A stretch of DNA of 64,000 nucleotides, from the NCBI GenBank assembly GCA_910577285.1, contig CAJTLO010000003.1, positions 126,774 to 190,773 on the forward strand, read 5' to 3'. This document shows positions 7,695 through 17,145 of the stretch, piece after piece. The notes beneath the pieces were generated by a model that was given only the letters and a program-made list of their open reading frames with translations, was not told the origin of the DNA and searched no databases. The first letter of the stretch is position 1; every line of letters starts with the position of its first letter. The translations under genes and the position numbers were made by a program. The stretch comes from an uncultured Rikenellaceae bacterium. GTDB lineage: Bacteria; Bacteroidota; Bacteroidia; Bacteroidales; Rikenellaceae.

Positions 7695-9113
7695 ATGTTT
7701 TTGGATGAATCGATTCCCTTTCGGGTAGCCGACATGTCGTTGGCCGATTGGGGAAGGAAGGAGATAGAGATCGCGGAAAAGGAGATGCCGGGGTTGATGG
7801 CCGTACGGCGCAAATATGCGGCGCAGAAGCCGTTGGCCGGTGCCCGCGTCATGGGGTCGCTCCATATGACCATACAGACCGCGGTGCTGATCGAAACGCT
7901 GGTGGAACTCGGGGCCGACGTACGCTGGTGCAGTTGCAACATCTTCTCCACGCAGGATCATGCGGCGGCGGCTATCGCTGCACGCGGGGTGCCCGTGTTC
8001 GCGTGGAAGGGGGAGAGTCTGGAGGAGTATTGGTGGTGTACGGCCATGGCGCTCAGCTTTCCGGGCGGAGCGGGACCTCACCTGATCGTGGATGACGGCG
8101 GCGATGCGACGCTGCTGATCCATAAGGGCTTCGCCGCCGAGTGCGACGCCTCGTCGCTCGACGGCGAGCCCGCATCGCAGGAGGAGGCGATCGTCGTGCA
8201 GACGTTGCGCCGGTGTTTGGCCCAGGATGCGACGAAATGGCATCGCCTGGCGGCGGAGTGGAAGGGCGTGTCGGAAGAGACGACCACCGGGGTGCACCGT
8301 CTTTACCAGATGCAGGAAAGGGGCGAGCTGATGGTGCCGGCTATCAACGTGAACGATTCGGTGACCAAGAGCAAGTTCGACAACCTGTACGGCTGCCGGG
8401 AGTCGCTGGCCGACGGCATCAAGCGGGCGACGGACGTGATGATCGCCGGCAAGGTGGTCGTGGTGTGCGGCTACGGCGACGTGGGCAAGGGGTGTGCGGC
8501 GAGCATGCGTTCCTACGGAGCGCGTGTGATCGTGACCGAGATCGACCCTATATGCGCCCTGCAGGCGGCCATGGAGGGCTATGAGGTGAAGACCGTCGAG
8601 GAGGCGCTCGCCGAGGGCAATATTTTCGTGACCTGTACCGGCAACCGCGACATCATCACCCTCGAACACATGTACGGCATGCGCGACCAGGCCATCGTAT
8701 GCAACATCGGCCACTTCGATAACGAGATACAGATGGCGCGGCTCGACGGCGACGGAGCGGTGACCAAGAGTGTCATCAAACCGCAGGTAGACAAGTATAC
8801 CTTCCCCGACGGGCATGCGATTTTCGTGCTGGCCGAAGGACGTCTGGTGAACCTGGGGTGCGCCACGGGCCATCCGTCGTTCGTGATGAGCAACTCGTTC
8901 ACCAATCAGGCGCTTGCCCAGATGGAACTTTGGGCCACGCGGGAGCATCCCGTGCCGGGTGTCCGCTGCCTGCCCAAGCACCTCGACGAAGAGGTGGCCC
9001 GGCTGCATCTGGAGCAGCTCGGCGTGCACCTCACCCGTCTGACGCCTGCACAGGCGGCCTACATCGGCGTGAGTCCCGAGGGGCCTTACAAATCGGAGAT
9101 TTACCGCTATTGA
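7695..9113 (+). CDS. ahcY: Adenosylhomocysteinase (S-adenosyl-L-homocysteine hydrolase)
   Basis: This 472-residue cytosolic NAD-dependent enzyme splits S-adenosylhomocysteine into adenosine and homocysteine, removing the product inhibitor of methyltransferases. The N-terminal substrate domain has HMTIQTAVLIETL and CNIFSTQDHAAAAIA; the dinucleotide fold carries VVCGYGDVGKGCA (GxGxxGxG). The C-terminal segment with HPSFVMSNSF and the terminal PYKSEIYRY are intact. The length indicates the form with the roughly 40-residue insertion found in many bacteria. The leader (7571-7694) is AT-rich; I could not fit a known SAH or SAM riboswitch to it. Confidence 0.97.
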   Translation: MFLDESIPFRVADMSLADWGRKEIEIAEKEMPGLMAVRRKYAAQKPLAGARVMGSLHMTIQTAVLIETLVELGADVRWCSCNIFSTQDHAAAAIAARGVPVFAWKGESLEEYWWCTAMALSFPGGAGPHLIVDDGGDATLLIHKGFAAECDASSLDGEPASQEEAIVVQTLRRCLAQDATKWHRLAAEWKGVSEETTTGVHRLYQMQERGELMVPAINVNDSVTKSKFDNLYGCRESLADGIKRATDVMIAGKVVVVCGYGDVGKGCAASMRSYGARVIVTEIDPICALQAAMEGYEVKTVEEALAEGNIFVTCTGNRDIITLEHMYGMRDQAIVCNIGHFDNEIQMARLDGDGAVTKSVIKPQVDKYTFPDGHAIFVLAEGRLVNLGCATGHPSFVMSNSFTNQALAQMELWATREHPVPGVRCLPKHLDEEVARLHLEQLGVHLTRLTPAQAAYIGVSPEGPYKSEIYRY

Positions 9114-9130
9114 GCAGGAAGGCAATAGGA

Positions 9131-9170
9131 AGGATAGAGGGGCGCCGTTCGGCGCCCCTCTATCCTTTTT
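9131..9170. terminator. Bidirectional terminator between ahcY and the ThrE pair
   Basis: A perfect 16-bp stem (9131-9146 with 9151-9166) with a GTTC loop is followed by a T run on the plus strand (9165-9170). It lies between the convergent ends of ahcY and the exporter genes. Confidence 0.92.
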
Positions 9171-9188
9171 TATTTACGCATCTTTCCG

Positions 9189-9713
9189 TTATTTCGGTGA
9201 TGCCGACTCCCGTTTCGCCGAAGTCCGGGAGTTCCGGCGCGTCATGGAGTAGGCCTTGCGGGGAAAGAGGAAAATCACCAGGGTGGCCCCGCCCGCCAGC
9301 AGGAATACGACGCTGACCGTTACCGTCGCATTGACGAAAAACTGGTTGATGTAGAGGTCCGACAGGGTGTAGTCGTCGAGGTTCAGCATGAGCCTGACGA
9401 GCGCATAGACGCTCTTGTAGGCATACATTCCCGGGATCATGGGCAGCAGGGCCGGGATGTAGAGTACCGTCAGCGGACAGTGCGACAGGCGCCCGAACCA
9501 TAGCGCCAGCAGGCCGATGGCCAGCGAGGCGCAGAACGACGAGGAGGCGATATCCATGCCGGCATGGCTCATCAGCGTATATCGCAACGCATGGCCCGTG
9601 GCCGCCAGGATGGCGATGTACAGGAATGCCTTTCGGGGCGGGTAGGAGATGGCTCCGAAGCCAATCGCCGCTACCGCCGCCAGCACTCCGTCCGTAATGA
9701 TGTCCGTTATCAT
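9189..9713 (-). CDS. Threonine/serine exporter, C-terminal half (DUF3815-type)
   Basis: This 174-residue integral membrane protein has about four to five hydrophobic helices and the conserved ALLPMIPGMYAYKSVYAL segment, matching the C-terminal membrane domain of ThrE-family amino-acid exporters (ThrE_2). The ATG at 9713 overlaps the stop of the upstream gene in an ATGA junction (9710-9713), so the two halves are translationally coupled and probably form one transporter. Substrate specificity cannot be read from the sequence. Confidence 0.88.
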   Translation of the reverse strand: MITDIITDGVLAAVAAIGFGAISYPPRKAFLYIAILAATGHALRYTLMSHAGMDIASSSFCASLAIGLLALWFGRLSHCPLTVLYIPALLPMIPGMYAYKSVYALVRLMLNLDDYTLSDLYINQFFVNATVTVSVVFLLAGGATLVIFLFPRKAYSMTRRNSRTSAKRESASPK

Positions 9714-10480
9714 AGCAGGTTTTTCATGAATAACAGCAGGGGCACGGCGAGCCCGGTCGCTATGCAGACGACCAGCAGCATGGCCTGGATGAGCCGTGAG
9801 GTGCCGGTGAGCGTATGTCCTTCCAGAATGTCGATGATTCCGTTGATGAGCGGAACGCCCGGAATGAGGAACAGTACGCTCGTGCCGATGGCGATGTCGG
9901 GCGTCCATCCGGGGATCAGGGTCAGGGAGGCGAACATGGAGGCGGCGAAGGCCGACACCATGAAGACGATGAAGTGGTTGCAGCGGCGTTTCTGCATCTG
10001 CTGGCGGATGAACATGCCCAGCAGCGTGGCTACGGCCACCGTGGCCACAGCGCCCCACGACCCGCCGAAGAGCCTGCAGAATGCGCCATTGGCCAGGCTT
10101 GCCAGCAGGAGTATCAGCGGGGCCGGCATTTTCGGACGCGCAACGATCTCCCGGTACCGTTCTTCGAGTGCTGCGAGCGAGAGGCGGTCGTCGTAGGCCT
10201 CCCAGCTCAGTGCGCTGAGTTCGGAGTTGTATTCGAAAGAGATGGGGAGGGTCGGAATGGAGAGCACTTCGGTATGTACGCTGCCTGTGCCCGAGTCGTC
10301 GAATACGGTGAGTACGATGGTTTTGGAGAGCGTGGTCATGTGGATTCGCAGGCCGAAGGCCTCCCCTATGCGCGAAGAGTTGCGCAGTACGCGCGAGGTG
10401 TGTACCCCCGAGCCGAGCAGGCAGGTGGCGTATTCCGCGATGAAGGCCGTTATCTGTTTCAGTTCTTCCGTCGTTCTCAT
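9710..10480 (-). CDS. Threonine/serine exporter, N-terminal half (DUF1212-type)
   Basis: This 256-residue protein matches the N-terminal ThrE domain (DUF1212). A soluble hydrolase-like segment with the typical LLGSGVHTSRV start (about 21-32) is followed by about five membrane helices and VLFLIPGVPLINGIIDIL. In some bacteria this domain is fused to the partner encoded immediately downstream; here it is split, with a 4-base overlap. The ATG at 10480 is the first Met of the domain; an upstream in-frame extension to 10750 is untranslated leader. Confidence 0.88.
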   Translation of the reverse strand: MRTTEELKQITAFIAEYATCLLGSGVHTSRVLRNSSRIGEAFGLRIHMTTLSKTIVLTVFDDSGTGSVHTEVLSIPTLPISFEYNSELSALSWEAYDDRLSLAALEERYREIVARPKMPAPLILLLASLANGAFCRLFGGSWGAVATVAVATLLGMFIRQQMQKRRCNHFIVFMVSAFAASMFASLTLIPGWTPDIAIGTSVLFLIPGVPLINGIIDILEGHTLTGTSRLIQAMLLVVCIATGLAVPLLLFMKNLL

Positions 10481-10503
10481 CGATAGCCGGCATTTTTCGC
10501 CTG

Positions 10504-10511
10504 CAAAGGTA
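10504..10511 (-). promoter_or_regulatory. -7 box (TACCTTTG) of the exporter pair
   Basis: This is an exact Bacteroidota -7 element on the minus strand, 24 bases upstream of the ATG at 10480. The -33 region is not recognisable. Confidence 0.5.
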
Positions 10512-10709
10512 ATGTCCGGAACCGGAATATCCGCTCCCCGACGCAGGTTGTGCCCGATTTTCCTTCGGGGCAGGAGACGGGGCGGCGGTTTTCGGCGGAT
10601 GCCGGCCGACTCTTTCCGGTAAGGGGGGACCGGTCGGTTTTTCCCGGCGGGAGGAGCGGGTCGGCGCCTTCCGCCGGCACCGGACGGGGTCTTCCCGTGG
10701 AAATAATGA

Positions 10710-10740
10710 GGAAGCGCAGCCCGAAAAGGGCTGCGCTTCC
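10710..10740 (-). terminator. Terminator of the metal-efflux operon
   Basis: A perfect 13-bp stem (10710-10722 with 10728-10740) with a GAAAA loop lies 42 bases past the stop of the outer-membrane factor gene. On the minus strand it is followed by an AT-rich stretch. Confidence 0.8.
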
Positions 10741-10781
10741 TTCGATGCATGGGGCGGGGCCTTCCGCCCTTCTTGTGGGTC

Positions 10782-11963
10782 TTAGAGGTAGATGACGTGG
10801 AGCCGGGCCAGGCCGAGCCTGTATTCGAGGTCGGTCCGGATGCGCGTTTCGAGCGCCGAGTAGAAGGTCGCCAGCTCGGAGTAGTAATCCACGATGTTGA
10901 TCTGACCCGCTTCGAGCATCCTGCCCAGCAGGTCGGTGTATGCGGGGGCGTCGGGCATGCCGCCGAACGACTCCAGCAGTTTGCCCGTGTACTCCGTCTT
11001 CAGGTAGAGTTCCCGGACCGCACCGCGTTTCTGGGCCAGTGCCGATTCCGTGTTGGCTTTCGCGGCCTCCTCCAGGGCGCGGGCGCGTTTCACGTTGTGG
11101 CGGTTGGAGAGGATCGGAATGCTCAGTCCCGCCTTGAAGCCGTTGAAGCATTCGCCGGGGCCGTATTCGTATTTGTAACCCAACTCGACCTTCGGGAGTG
11201 CCTGTTGCCTGCTGAGGCGGACGTCATAGCGGGCGCTCTCCTCCTGGAGGCGGAGTGCCGTGAGGTCGGGCGCGTATTCCTCCCAGTCGGCCAGCAGCAG
11301 TTCCAGCGGCATCCGTGCCTCGGGAGAGGGCATCGCATAGCCCGATTCGGGCAGTTCGCCGCCGTTGAGCACGGCCAACCGTTGCGAGAGTTCGATCATC
11401 CGCATGTCGATGGCCGAAAGCTCTTCTTTCAGCAGGAGGTATTCGAACTCGGTCCGGTGCTTGTCGATGGAGGTGGCATCGCCCGTTTCGAAGCGGGCGG
11501 CGAAGAGGGTCGCCATGTGTTCGGCCGCCGTCAGACGCGGGCGGTTGAGCTCCACGATGCCTTGCAGCGCGCAGAGTTCGAGATAGACCTCCTTGGCCTC
11601 CAGCAGCACTTGTTGGCGCAGGGCGAGGTATTCGGCCTCGTACTGCTGCGCGAGGGTCCGGGCGATCCGGCTCCGGGTGGCGTAGAGCATGGGCAGGTCG
11701 AACGACTGCGATACCTCCAGTTCGCCCTTCTTGCCGAGCGCGTCGGGTCTGTCGCCCGCCGAAGAGTAGGATACCGACAGCGGATCGAGCGAGTTGCCCG
11801 TGCGGGCTTCCAGCGTGCGTCCGGCCGTCGTGTGTGCTTCGGCCTTCAGGGTGAGGTTGTTGCGCTCCACGCTTTCCAGTATGCGCTGCAGGTCGTCCTG
11901 TGCGGCGCAGGGGGTCGCCGCCAGGAGCGTTGCGGCGAGGGTTATGATGAGTGTCCTATTCAT
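10782..11963 (-). CDS. TolC-family outer-membrane efflux protein
   Basis: This 393-residue outer-membrane factor has a signal peptide (MNRTLIITLAATLLAATPCAAQ) and two long alpha-helical TolC repeats, with helix-rich segments around 120-200 and 270-390. It would form the exit duct for the RND pump encoded upstream. It is the last gene of the operon cusB-cusA-outer-membrane factor, and its start overlaps the end of the pump gene by 8 bases (11956-11963). It is somewhat shorter than E. coli TolC/CusC, as is normal for this family in Bacteroidota. Confidence 0.9.
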   Translation of the reverse strand: MNRTLIITLAATLLAATPCAAQDDLQRILESVERNNLTLKAEAHTTAGRTLEARTGNSLDPLSVSYSSAGDRPDALGKKGELEVSQSFDLPMLYATRSRIARTLAQQYEAEYLALRQQVLLEAKEVYLELCALQGIVELNRPRLTAAEHMATLFAARFETGDATSIDKHRTEFEYLLLKEELSAIDMRMIELSQRLAVLNGGELPESGYAMPSPEARMPLELLLADWEEYAPDLTALRLQEESARYDVRLSRQQALPKVELGYKYEYGPGECFNGFKAGLSIPILSNRHNVKRARALEEAAKANTESALAQKRGAVRELYLKTEYTGKLLESFGGMPDAPAYTDLLGRMLEAGQINIVDYYSELATFYSALETRIRTDLEYRLGLARLHVIYL

Positions 11964-14900
11964 GTCGACTGCATTTATCGGTTACTGACTCGCCCTCCGC
12001 ATGCCGGCGTTTGCGCCGTTCGGCCCGGCTGGTGAAGAGCATGTACATGATGGGCATCACGAAGCCGTTGAGCAGCGTGGAGCTTACCAGTCCGCCCAGA
12101 ATCACCTGTGCCATCGGACTCTGGATTTCGTTGCCCGAAACGTCGCCGTTCACCGCCAGCGGAATGAGCGCGAGGGCCGTGGTGAGCGAGGTCATCAGGA
12201 TGGGGGTGAGGCGGTCGAGCGAGCCGTGTACCACCGCGTCCTGCAACGAATCTCCTTCGGCCCGGAGCTGGTTGTAGCGCGACACGAGCAGGATGCCGTT
12301 GCGCACCGAGATGCCGAAGAGCGAGATGAAGCCGATGATGGAGGGGATGCTCACCACACCCGAGGTGATCCAGATGCTCGCCACGCCTCCCACGAGTGCG
12401 AAGGGGAGGTTTACCATGATCATGGTGGAGAGCGGGACGCTCTTGAACTCCTGGAACAGGAGCATGAAGACCACCAGGATGGCGAGCAGCGATGCGAAGA
12501 GAAGGGTGCGCGAGGCCGACTGCTGGCTCTCGAACTGGCCGCCGTACTCTACGTAGTAGCCTTCGGGCAGGGCGATGTCGCGTTCCACCGCCTTGCGGAT
12601 GGCCTCCACCGCACCGCCCAGGTCGCCGCCCACCACATTGGCCGACACCACGATCTTGCGTTTCACGTTCTCGCGGCTCACCGTGTTGGGGCCCGAGGAG
12701 GATTCGATGTCGGCGAGGTAGCTGAGCGGTACCTTGGCGCCGTTGCCGTCTATCAGCAGGTTGCCGATCTTCTCGATGGTGTTGCGTCGGTCGTCGGCCA
12801 CCTTCACCGTCAGGTCGAAGGTGTTGTTGCCTTCGTAAACCTGCGACACGGCCTGTCCGGCCAGTGCCGTGGTGATGTATTCGTTGAATTCGGGCATGGT
12901 GACGCCGTACAGGGCGAGCATCTCCCGCCGCGGCGTTATCTTGAGCTGCGACCGTTCCACCTGCTGCTCCACGCTGATGTCGGCGATGCCCTTCACCCCG
13001 GCGATCGACTTGCTGATCTGCGTGGCGAGCGTGTACATCTGGTTGAGGTCTTCGCCGAAGAGCTTGATGGCGATGTTCGCCTTCGTGCCGGAGAGCATGG
13101 CGTCGATGCGGTGCGAGATGGGCTGTCCCACCTCCACGGTGAGACCGCGCAGGTCGCCCAGCCGATGGCGCACGTCGGCCAGGAACTCCTCGCGCGAACG
13201 CTTGTCGAGCACGAACGGCGCCTCGATCTCGGAGGCGTTCACGCCCAGGGCGTGTTCGTCGAGTTCGGCGCGGCCGGTTTTGCGGGCCACGGTTCGGATC
13301 TCCGGTATCTCGAGCAGGATTTTTTCCACCATCCGTCCCATGCGGTCGGATTCTTCGAGCGACACGCCGGGCATCGTGGCCACGTTGATGGTGAGCGACC
13401 CTTCGTTGAAGGGGGGCAGGAAGCTGCTTCCGAAGGTGCTGAAAACTACGGCTGCGCCGATGAAGAGGGTGATGACTCCCGCCAGCACCGCATTGCGGTG
13501 GCCGAGCACCCAGAGGAGCGCTGCGCGGTAGATGCGTTGGAAGAAACGGGTGACGGGCGGTTCCTTCTGGCTTCGCCTGAGCGCCCGTTCGGAGGTGAGC
13601 ATGTAGCTCGACATCACCGGCGTCAGCGTCACGGCCACCAGCAGTGAGGCCAGCAGCGAGATGATGAAGGCGATACCGAGCGGTTTCAGCATGCGTCCCT
13701 CCATGCCGCCGAGGAAAAAGAGCGGTACGAAGGCGACGATGGTGATGAAGGTGGCGTTCACGATCGACACGCGGATCTCGCGCGAGGCTTCGTATACCAC
13801 TTTCAGACACGCTTCCCGCTGCTCTTTGGGGCGTGCGTAGTTCTCCCGCAGCCGTTTGTAGACGTTCTCCACGTCGATGATGGCGTCGTCCACGAGCGAA
13901 CCGATGGCGATGGCCATGCCGCCGAGGCTCATGGTGTTGATCGTGTGTCCGGTCAGGCGCATGACGATGACGGTGATGAGCAGCGACAGGGGCATGGCCG
14001 TGAGCGAGATGAGTGTCACGCGGCCGTTCATGAGGAACACCAGCAGCACCAGGACCACGAAGAAAGCGCCCTCGAGGAGGGAGTTCTTGATGTTGTTGAT
14101 CGAGCTGTCGATGAACCGCGACTGACGGAAGATGTCGGTCGAAACCTTCACGTCGGCCGGAAAGGCGGCGCTGAGTTCGGCGATCGTTTCGTCGAGCGTC
14201 TCGGTGAGGTCGATGGTGCTCGTGTAGGGCTGTTTGGTGACGGTGACGAGCACTGCCGGCTCGCCCTGTACGGAGGCTACCCCCAACTGCGGCGACTTGG
14301 CTCCGGTCCTCACCTCGGCGATGTCGCCGAAGGTCACCGGTTCGCCCTGGGCCGTCATGCGGACGAGTCCCGCGGCGATCTTCTCCGTGTCGGTCGTGGA
14401 GGCCATACCGCGCACGATGTATTCGTTGCCGTACTCGTAGAGTACGCCGCCGGAGGAGTTACGGTTCATCTCCTGTGCGGCGGCGAGCACCTCGTCCAGG
14501 GTGATGCCGTAGGCATCCATCTTTTCGGGTGAGAGCAGGATCTGGTACTCCCGGATATCGCCGCCGATCACGGCCACCTGTGCGACGCCCGCTACGGAGA
14601 GCAGGCGGGGCCGGAGGGTCCAGTCGGCCAGTGTGCGCAGCTCTTCGAGGGAGGTGGTGCCGTCGGAGGTGAGGCCGACGATCATCATCTCGCCCAGAAT
14701 GGAGGATTGTGGGCCGAGGGTGGGCTGTCCCGCCGTGGGGGGGAGCTGTTCGGCTACCGAGGCGAGGCGTTCGGAGACGATCTGGCGTGCGATGTAGATG
14801 TCGGTGTTCCAGTCGAACTCCACCCACACCACCGAGAAGCCCGTGGTGGACTGCGAGCGTACACGGCGTACGTCGGTTGCGCCGTTGAGCGAGGTTTCGA

Positions 14901-15105
14901 TGGGGAAGGTCACGAGACGTTCCACCTCTTCGGCGGCCATTCCCTGTGCTTCGGTCATGACCACCACGGTGGGGGCATTGAGGTCGGGAAATACGTCCAC
15001 CTCCATGCGGCTGGCGGTCCATACGCCGGTAACGGCGACGAGTACCGCCGCGATAACCACCACCAGGCGGTTATCGAGCGAAAACCTGATTATTCTGTTC
15101 AGCAT
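11956..15105 (-). CDS. cusA: CusA/CzcA-family heavy-metal RND efflux pump
   Basis: This 1049-residue inner-membrane proton-driven pump belongs to the heavy-metal RND family. It has the canonical N-terminal helix, the large periplasmic loop (DVFPDLNAPTVVVMTEAQG) and 12 membrane helices. The helix-4 signature reads AIAIGSLVDDAIIDVEN. It resembles the AIAIG-VD-A pattern of Cu/Ag-type CusA more than the DFGxxxDGA of Zn/Co/Ni CzcA pumps, but the metal is not certain. It is co-transcribed with the His-rich adaptor 12 bases upstream and the outer-membrane factor downstream. Confidence 0.93.
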   Translation of the reverse strand: MLNRIIRFSLDNRLVVVIAAVLVAVTGVWTASRMEVDVFPDLNAPTVVVMTEAQGMAAEEVERLVTFPIETSLNGATDVRRVRSQSTTGFSVVWVEFDWNTDIYIARQIVSERLASVAEQLPPTAGQPTLGPQSSILGEMMIVGLTSDGTTSLEELRTLADWTLRPRLLSVAGVAQVAVIGGDIREYQILLSPEKMDAYGITLDEVLAAAQEMNRNSSGGVLYEYGNEYIVRGMASTTDTEKIAAGLVRMTAQGEPVTFGDIAEVRTGAKSPQLGVASVQGEPAVLVTVTKQPYTSTIDLTETLDETIAELSAAFPADVKVSTDIFRQSRFIDSSINNIKNSLLEGAFFVVLVLLVFLMNGRVTLISLTAMPLSLLITVIVMRLTGHTINTMSLGGMAIAIGSLVDDAIIDVENVYKRLRENYARPKEQREACLKVVYEASREIRVSIVNATFITIVAFVPLFFLGGMEGRMLKPLGIAFIISLLASLLVAVTLTPVMSSYMLTSERALRRSQKEPPVTRFFQRIYRAALLWVLGHRNAVLAGVITLFIGAAVVFSTFGSSFLPPFNEGSLTINVATMPGVSLEESDRMGRMVEKILLEIPEIRTVARKTGRAELDEHALGVNASEIEAPFVLDKRSREEFLADVRHRLGDLRGLTVEVGQPISHRIDAMLSGTKANIAIKLFGEDLNQMYTLATQISKSIAGVKGIADISVEQQVERSQLKITPRREMLALYGVTMPEFNEYITTALAGQAVSQVYEGNNTFDLTVKVADDRRNTIEKIGNLLIDGNGAKVPLSYLADIESSSGPNTVSRENVKRKIVVSANVVGGDLGGAVEAIRKAVERDIALPEGYYVEYGGQFESQQSASRTLLFASLLAILVVFMLLFQEFKSVPLSTMIMVNLPFALVGGVASIWITSGVVSIPSIIGFISLFGISVRNGILLVSRYNQLRAEGDSLQDAVVHGSLDRLTPILMTSLTTALALIPLAVNGDVSGNEIQSPMAQVILGGLVSSTLLNGFVMPIMYMLFTSRAERRKRRHAEGESVTDKCSRHE

Positions 15106-15117
15106 GGCGGGGCGGAA

Positions 15118-16491
15118 TTAATGGGTGTGTCCGTGGGGAATGGCGCCCGATGCGGAGGCCATCTTCACATTGACGGCGCCGCGGGTGACGATCCGTTCGC
15201 CCCCTTCCAGGCCGCGCACGATCTCGACGTTCACTCCGTCGTCGGCACCCCGCCACACCTGCTGGCGGCGGTAACAGTCGGCATCCAGCTGCACGTAGAC
15301 GTAGTAGAGCCCCTGTTGTTCGGTGAGTGCCGAGAGGGGGACCGAAACCACGTCGGTGCGTTCGCGGCCGAGCAGTACCACGTCGGCATACGCTCCGTCG
15401 GGGAAGCGTCCCGCCGCATCGAACTCGAAGACCACCGGAACGAGGGTGGAGCCGTCCGGAATGATTCGGCCGGCGGTGTAGAGCCGTCCTCCCAGTTCGC
15501 TCACCCGATAGTAGGTGTCCGAGGCGGGGGTACGGAAGCTGGCGTCGTCCAGCGAGGAGAGCAGGTTGAAGTAGCGCTGCGATACCAGGGCCCGCAGTTG
15601 CATGCGTCCCGATTTGGCGATGGTGGCCAGGGGTTGCCCGATCTCCACGTAGTCGCCCGGTGCCACGGACATTTGCAGTACGTAGCCTGTTGCGGGCGCC
15701 TTGATGAGGGTTCCCTTTTCATCGGAGATTTTCACCGGATCGTACTCCGCCTTGGCGCGAAGGTATTCCGCTTCGGCGGCGAGGTAGTCGCGTTGCGTGA
15801 CGAGTTTGTCGGCATAGAGCGCTTCGATGCGCTGGAAATCGGCTTCGGCTTGATGAAAGGCGATGCGTGCCTTCTGCACGGCGTCGCCCGAAGCGAGTCC
15901 GCCGGAGGAGAGGCGGAAGAGTCCCTGGCCGGCGCTCACTGCGGAGTTGGGGATGACGCGTCCGTCCACGAAGGTCACCACGCCTGCGATGGGGGCCGAT
16001 ACCACCGATATTTCGCTCTGCGAGGCGTAGATCTCGCCTCCGCAGCGGAGTGTCTCGCGGAACGCGCCGCGTTTCACCTCTTCTACGGCAAAGTCCGTAC
16101 GGGCGGCCTGCGCGGCGGGGAAGACGATTTCGTCGGGGTTCTCCGCTGCCTCTCCGTGTGCGCCGTGGTCGTGACCCTCGTGTCCTTCGTGACCGGGGAG
16201 GTGGGCATGGCCCTCGTGATCGGTGGCGTGGTTGTGGCCTTCATGGGCTGCATGGTGGTCGTGCTCCTCATGGCCCTCATGGCCGGGGAGGTGGACATGC
16301 TCCTCGTGGCTTTCGTGCGTGCCGTGCGAGGCTTCCGACGGACAGGGGGTGCCGGCCGGATGGTTGTGGACATGTTCCGTTTCTGCGGTCTGCTGTGCCG
16401 CGGAGGTGTCGTTGTTGCGGGCCGTACGACCTGTGCAGCCCTGCAGTACGGCGAACGATACCGCCGCCGTTATCAATACGATATTTTTCAT
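15118..16491 (-). CDS. cusB: CusB-type efflux adaptor lipoprotein with His-rich metal-binding region
   Basis: This 457-residue periplasmic membrane-fusion protein links the RND pump to the outer-membrane factor. A lipoprotein signal ends at LQGC (Cys19). Residues 40-112 hold 24 histidines, including two copies of a 30-residue-period repeat (HVHLPGHEGHEEHDHH at 65-80, HAHLPGHEGHEGHDHG at 95-110). The protein ends HGHTH. The rest shows barrel-sandwich hybrid, hairpin and beta-barrel parts of the HlyD/CusB fold. The His clusters probably bind and hand over metal ions such as Cu, Zn, Ni or Co. It lies 85 bases after the small Cys/His protein. Confidence 0.92.
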   Translation of the reverse strand: MKNIVLITAAVSFAVLQGCTGRTARNNDTSAAQQTAETEHVHNHPAGTPCPSEASHGTHESHEEHVHLPGHEGHEEHDHHAAHEGHNHATDHEGHAHLPGHEGHEGHDHGAHGEAAENPDEIVFPAAQAARTDFAVEEVKRGAFRETLRCGGEIYASQSEISVVSAPIAGVVTFVDGRVIPNSAVSAGQGLFRLSSGGLASGDAVQKARIAFHQAEADFQRIEALYADKLVTQRDYLAAEAEYLRAKAEYDPVKISDEKGTLIKAPATGYVLQMSVAPGDYVEIGQPLATIAKSGRMQLRALVSQRYFNLLSSLDDASFRTPASDTYYRVSELGGRLYTAGRIIPDGSTLVPVVFEFDAAGRFPDGAYADVVLLGRERTDVVSVPLSALTEQQGLYYVYVQLDADCYRRQQVWRGADDGVNVEIVRGLEGGERIVTRGAVNVKMASASGAIPHGHTH

Positions 16492-16576
16492 GGAAATTAA
16501 AACTTTATGCGCTCCTCCTCGGAGGAATTCGTGAATGGATTGCGACTGGAGTTCCGCACGCGGGCGGTTGTCGGGA

Positions 16577-17023
16577 TCAGCACATAAAGTCGGGGGCGCG
16601 GCACGGTAGCGCGTCGGTCAGGTAGGATCGGAGGTAGGGTTCGATGCGGGGTCCGCCTTCGCGGGTCTGTAAAACGACCTGCAACAGGACACCGAGGGTG
16701 AACGAGCCGGAGGACTCCGTGCAGAACGGGCATCCGCATGCGGGGGAGTGGTCGGTGGCGATCTCTTCGGCAGCCTCTGCGCGCGGCTCGGGCTGGGTGG
16801 CCGTGATGCTGTGCGACAGGCACGAGGGGAAGGGGACCGTAGCGTGGGACGTGTGGTTCGGACAGGGCGTGTGGCATGCTTCGGACTCGGCACGATGTCC
16901 GTAGCCGAGGCAGGCGATCGCCGAGTCGCCGTGGTGGTGATGGGGCATGAGTGCTACCGCCTGCATCAGTACGCACAGCAGCAGCACCAGTTTCGTGACT
17001 CCCTTGTTCCCCAAATACCTCAT
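16577..17023 (-). CDS. Small Cys/His-rich protein heading the efflux operon (DUF6769-like)
   Basis: This 148-residue protein has an N-terminal hydrophobic segment (about 10-26) that may act as a signal anchor, then HHHH (28-31) and many cysteines (38, 50, 54, 68, 96, 98, 101) including an ACGCPFC cluster. The composition suggests metal binding in the periplasm. It resembles a small family found in front of heavy-metal RND operons in Bacteroidota, but its function is not established. The start at 17023 is supported by a -7 box at 17031-17038, giving a very short leader. Confidence 0.75.
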   Translation of the reverse strand: MRYLGNKGVTKLVLLLCVLMQAVALMPHHHHGDSAIACLGYGHRAESEACHTPCPNHTSHATVPFPSCLSHSITATQPEPRAEAAEEIATDHSPACGCPFCTESSGSFTLGVLLQVVLQTREGGPRIEPYLRSYLTDALPCRAPDFMC

Positions 17024-17030
17024 AATGTCG

Positions 17031-17061
17031 CAAAAATACCTCTTTTCTCCGAATCTGACAA
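17031..17061 (-). promoter_or_regulatory. Promoter of the metal-efflux operon
   Basis: On the minus strand a TATTTTTG -7 element (17031-17038) is preceded, with a 20-base spacer, by TTG (17059-17061). This fits the Bacteroidota promoter architecture and stands just upstream of the first gene. Confidence 0.55.
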
Positions 17062-17145
17062 GATCGTCTCGGTTTTTAGGATTTCGGGAGCCGTGTCGCT
17101 CATCTGCCGGCGGGAGGCGGCGAACCGGAGGGGCTTCCCGGCGGG

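Larger units (their letters stand above)
10481..10781. other. Spacer between the exporter pair and the efflux operon
   Basis: No gene is seen in these 301 bases. They hold a minus-strand CAAAGGTA (a TACCTTTG -7 box, 10504-10511) suited to the exporter genes and, at the other side, the terminator of the metal-efflux operon (10710-10740). Confidence 0.6.

Noticed and set aside
12001..13647. Long plus-strand frame across the RND pump gene
   Set aside because: It is an antisense shadow of cusA rich in His, Arg and Gly; no ribosome site or family.
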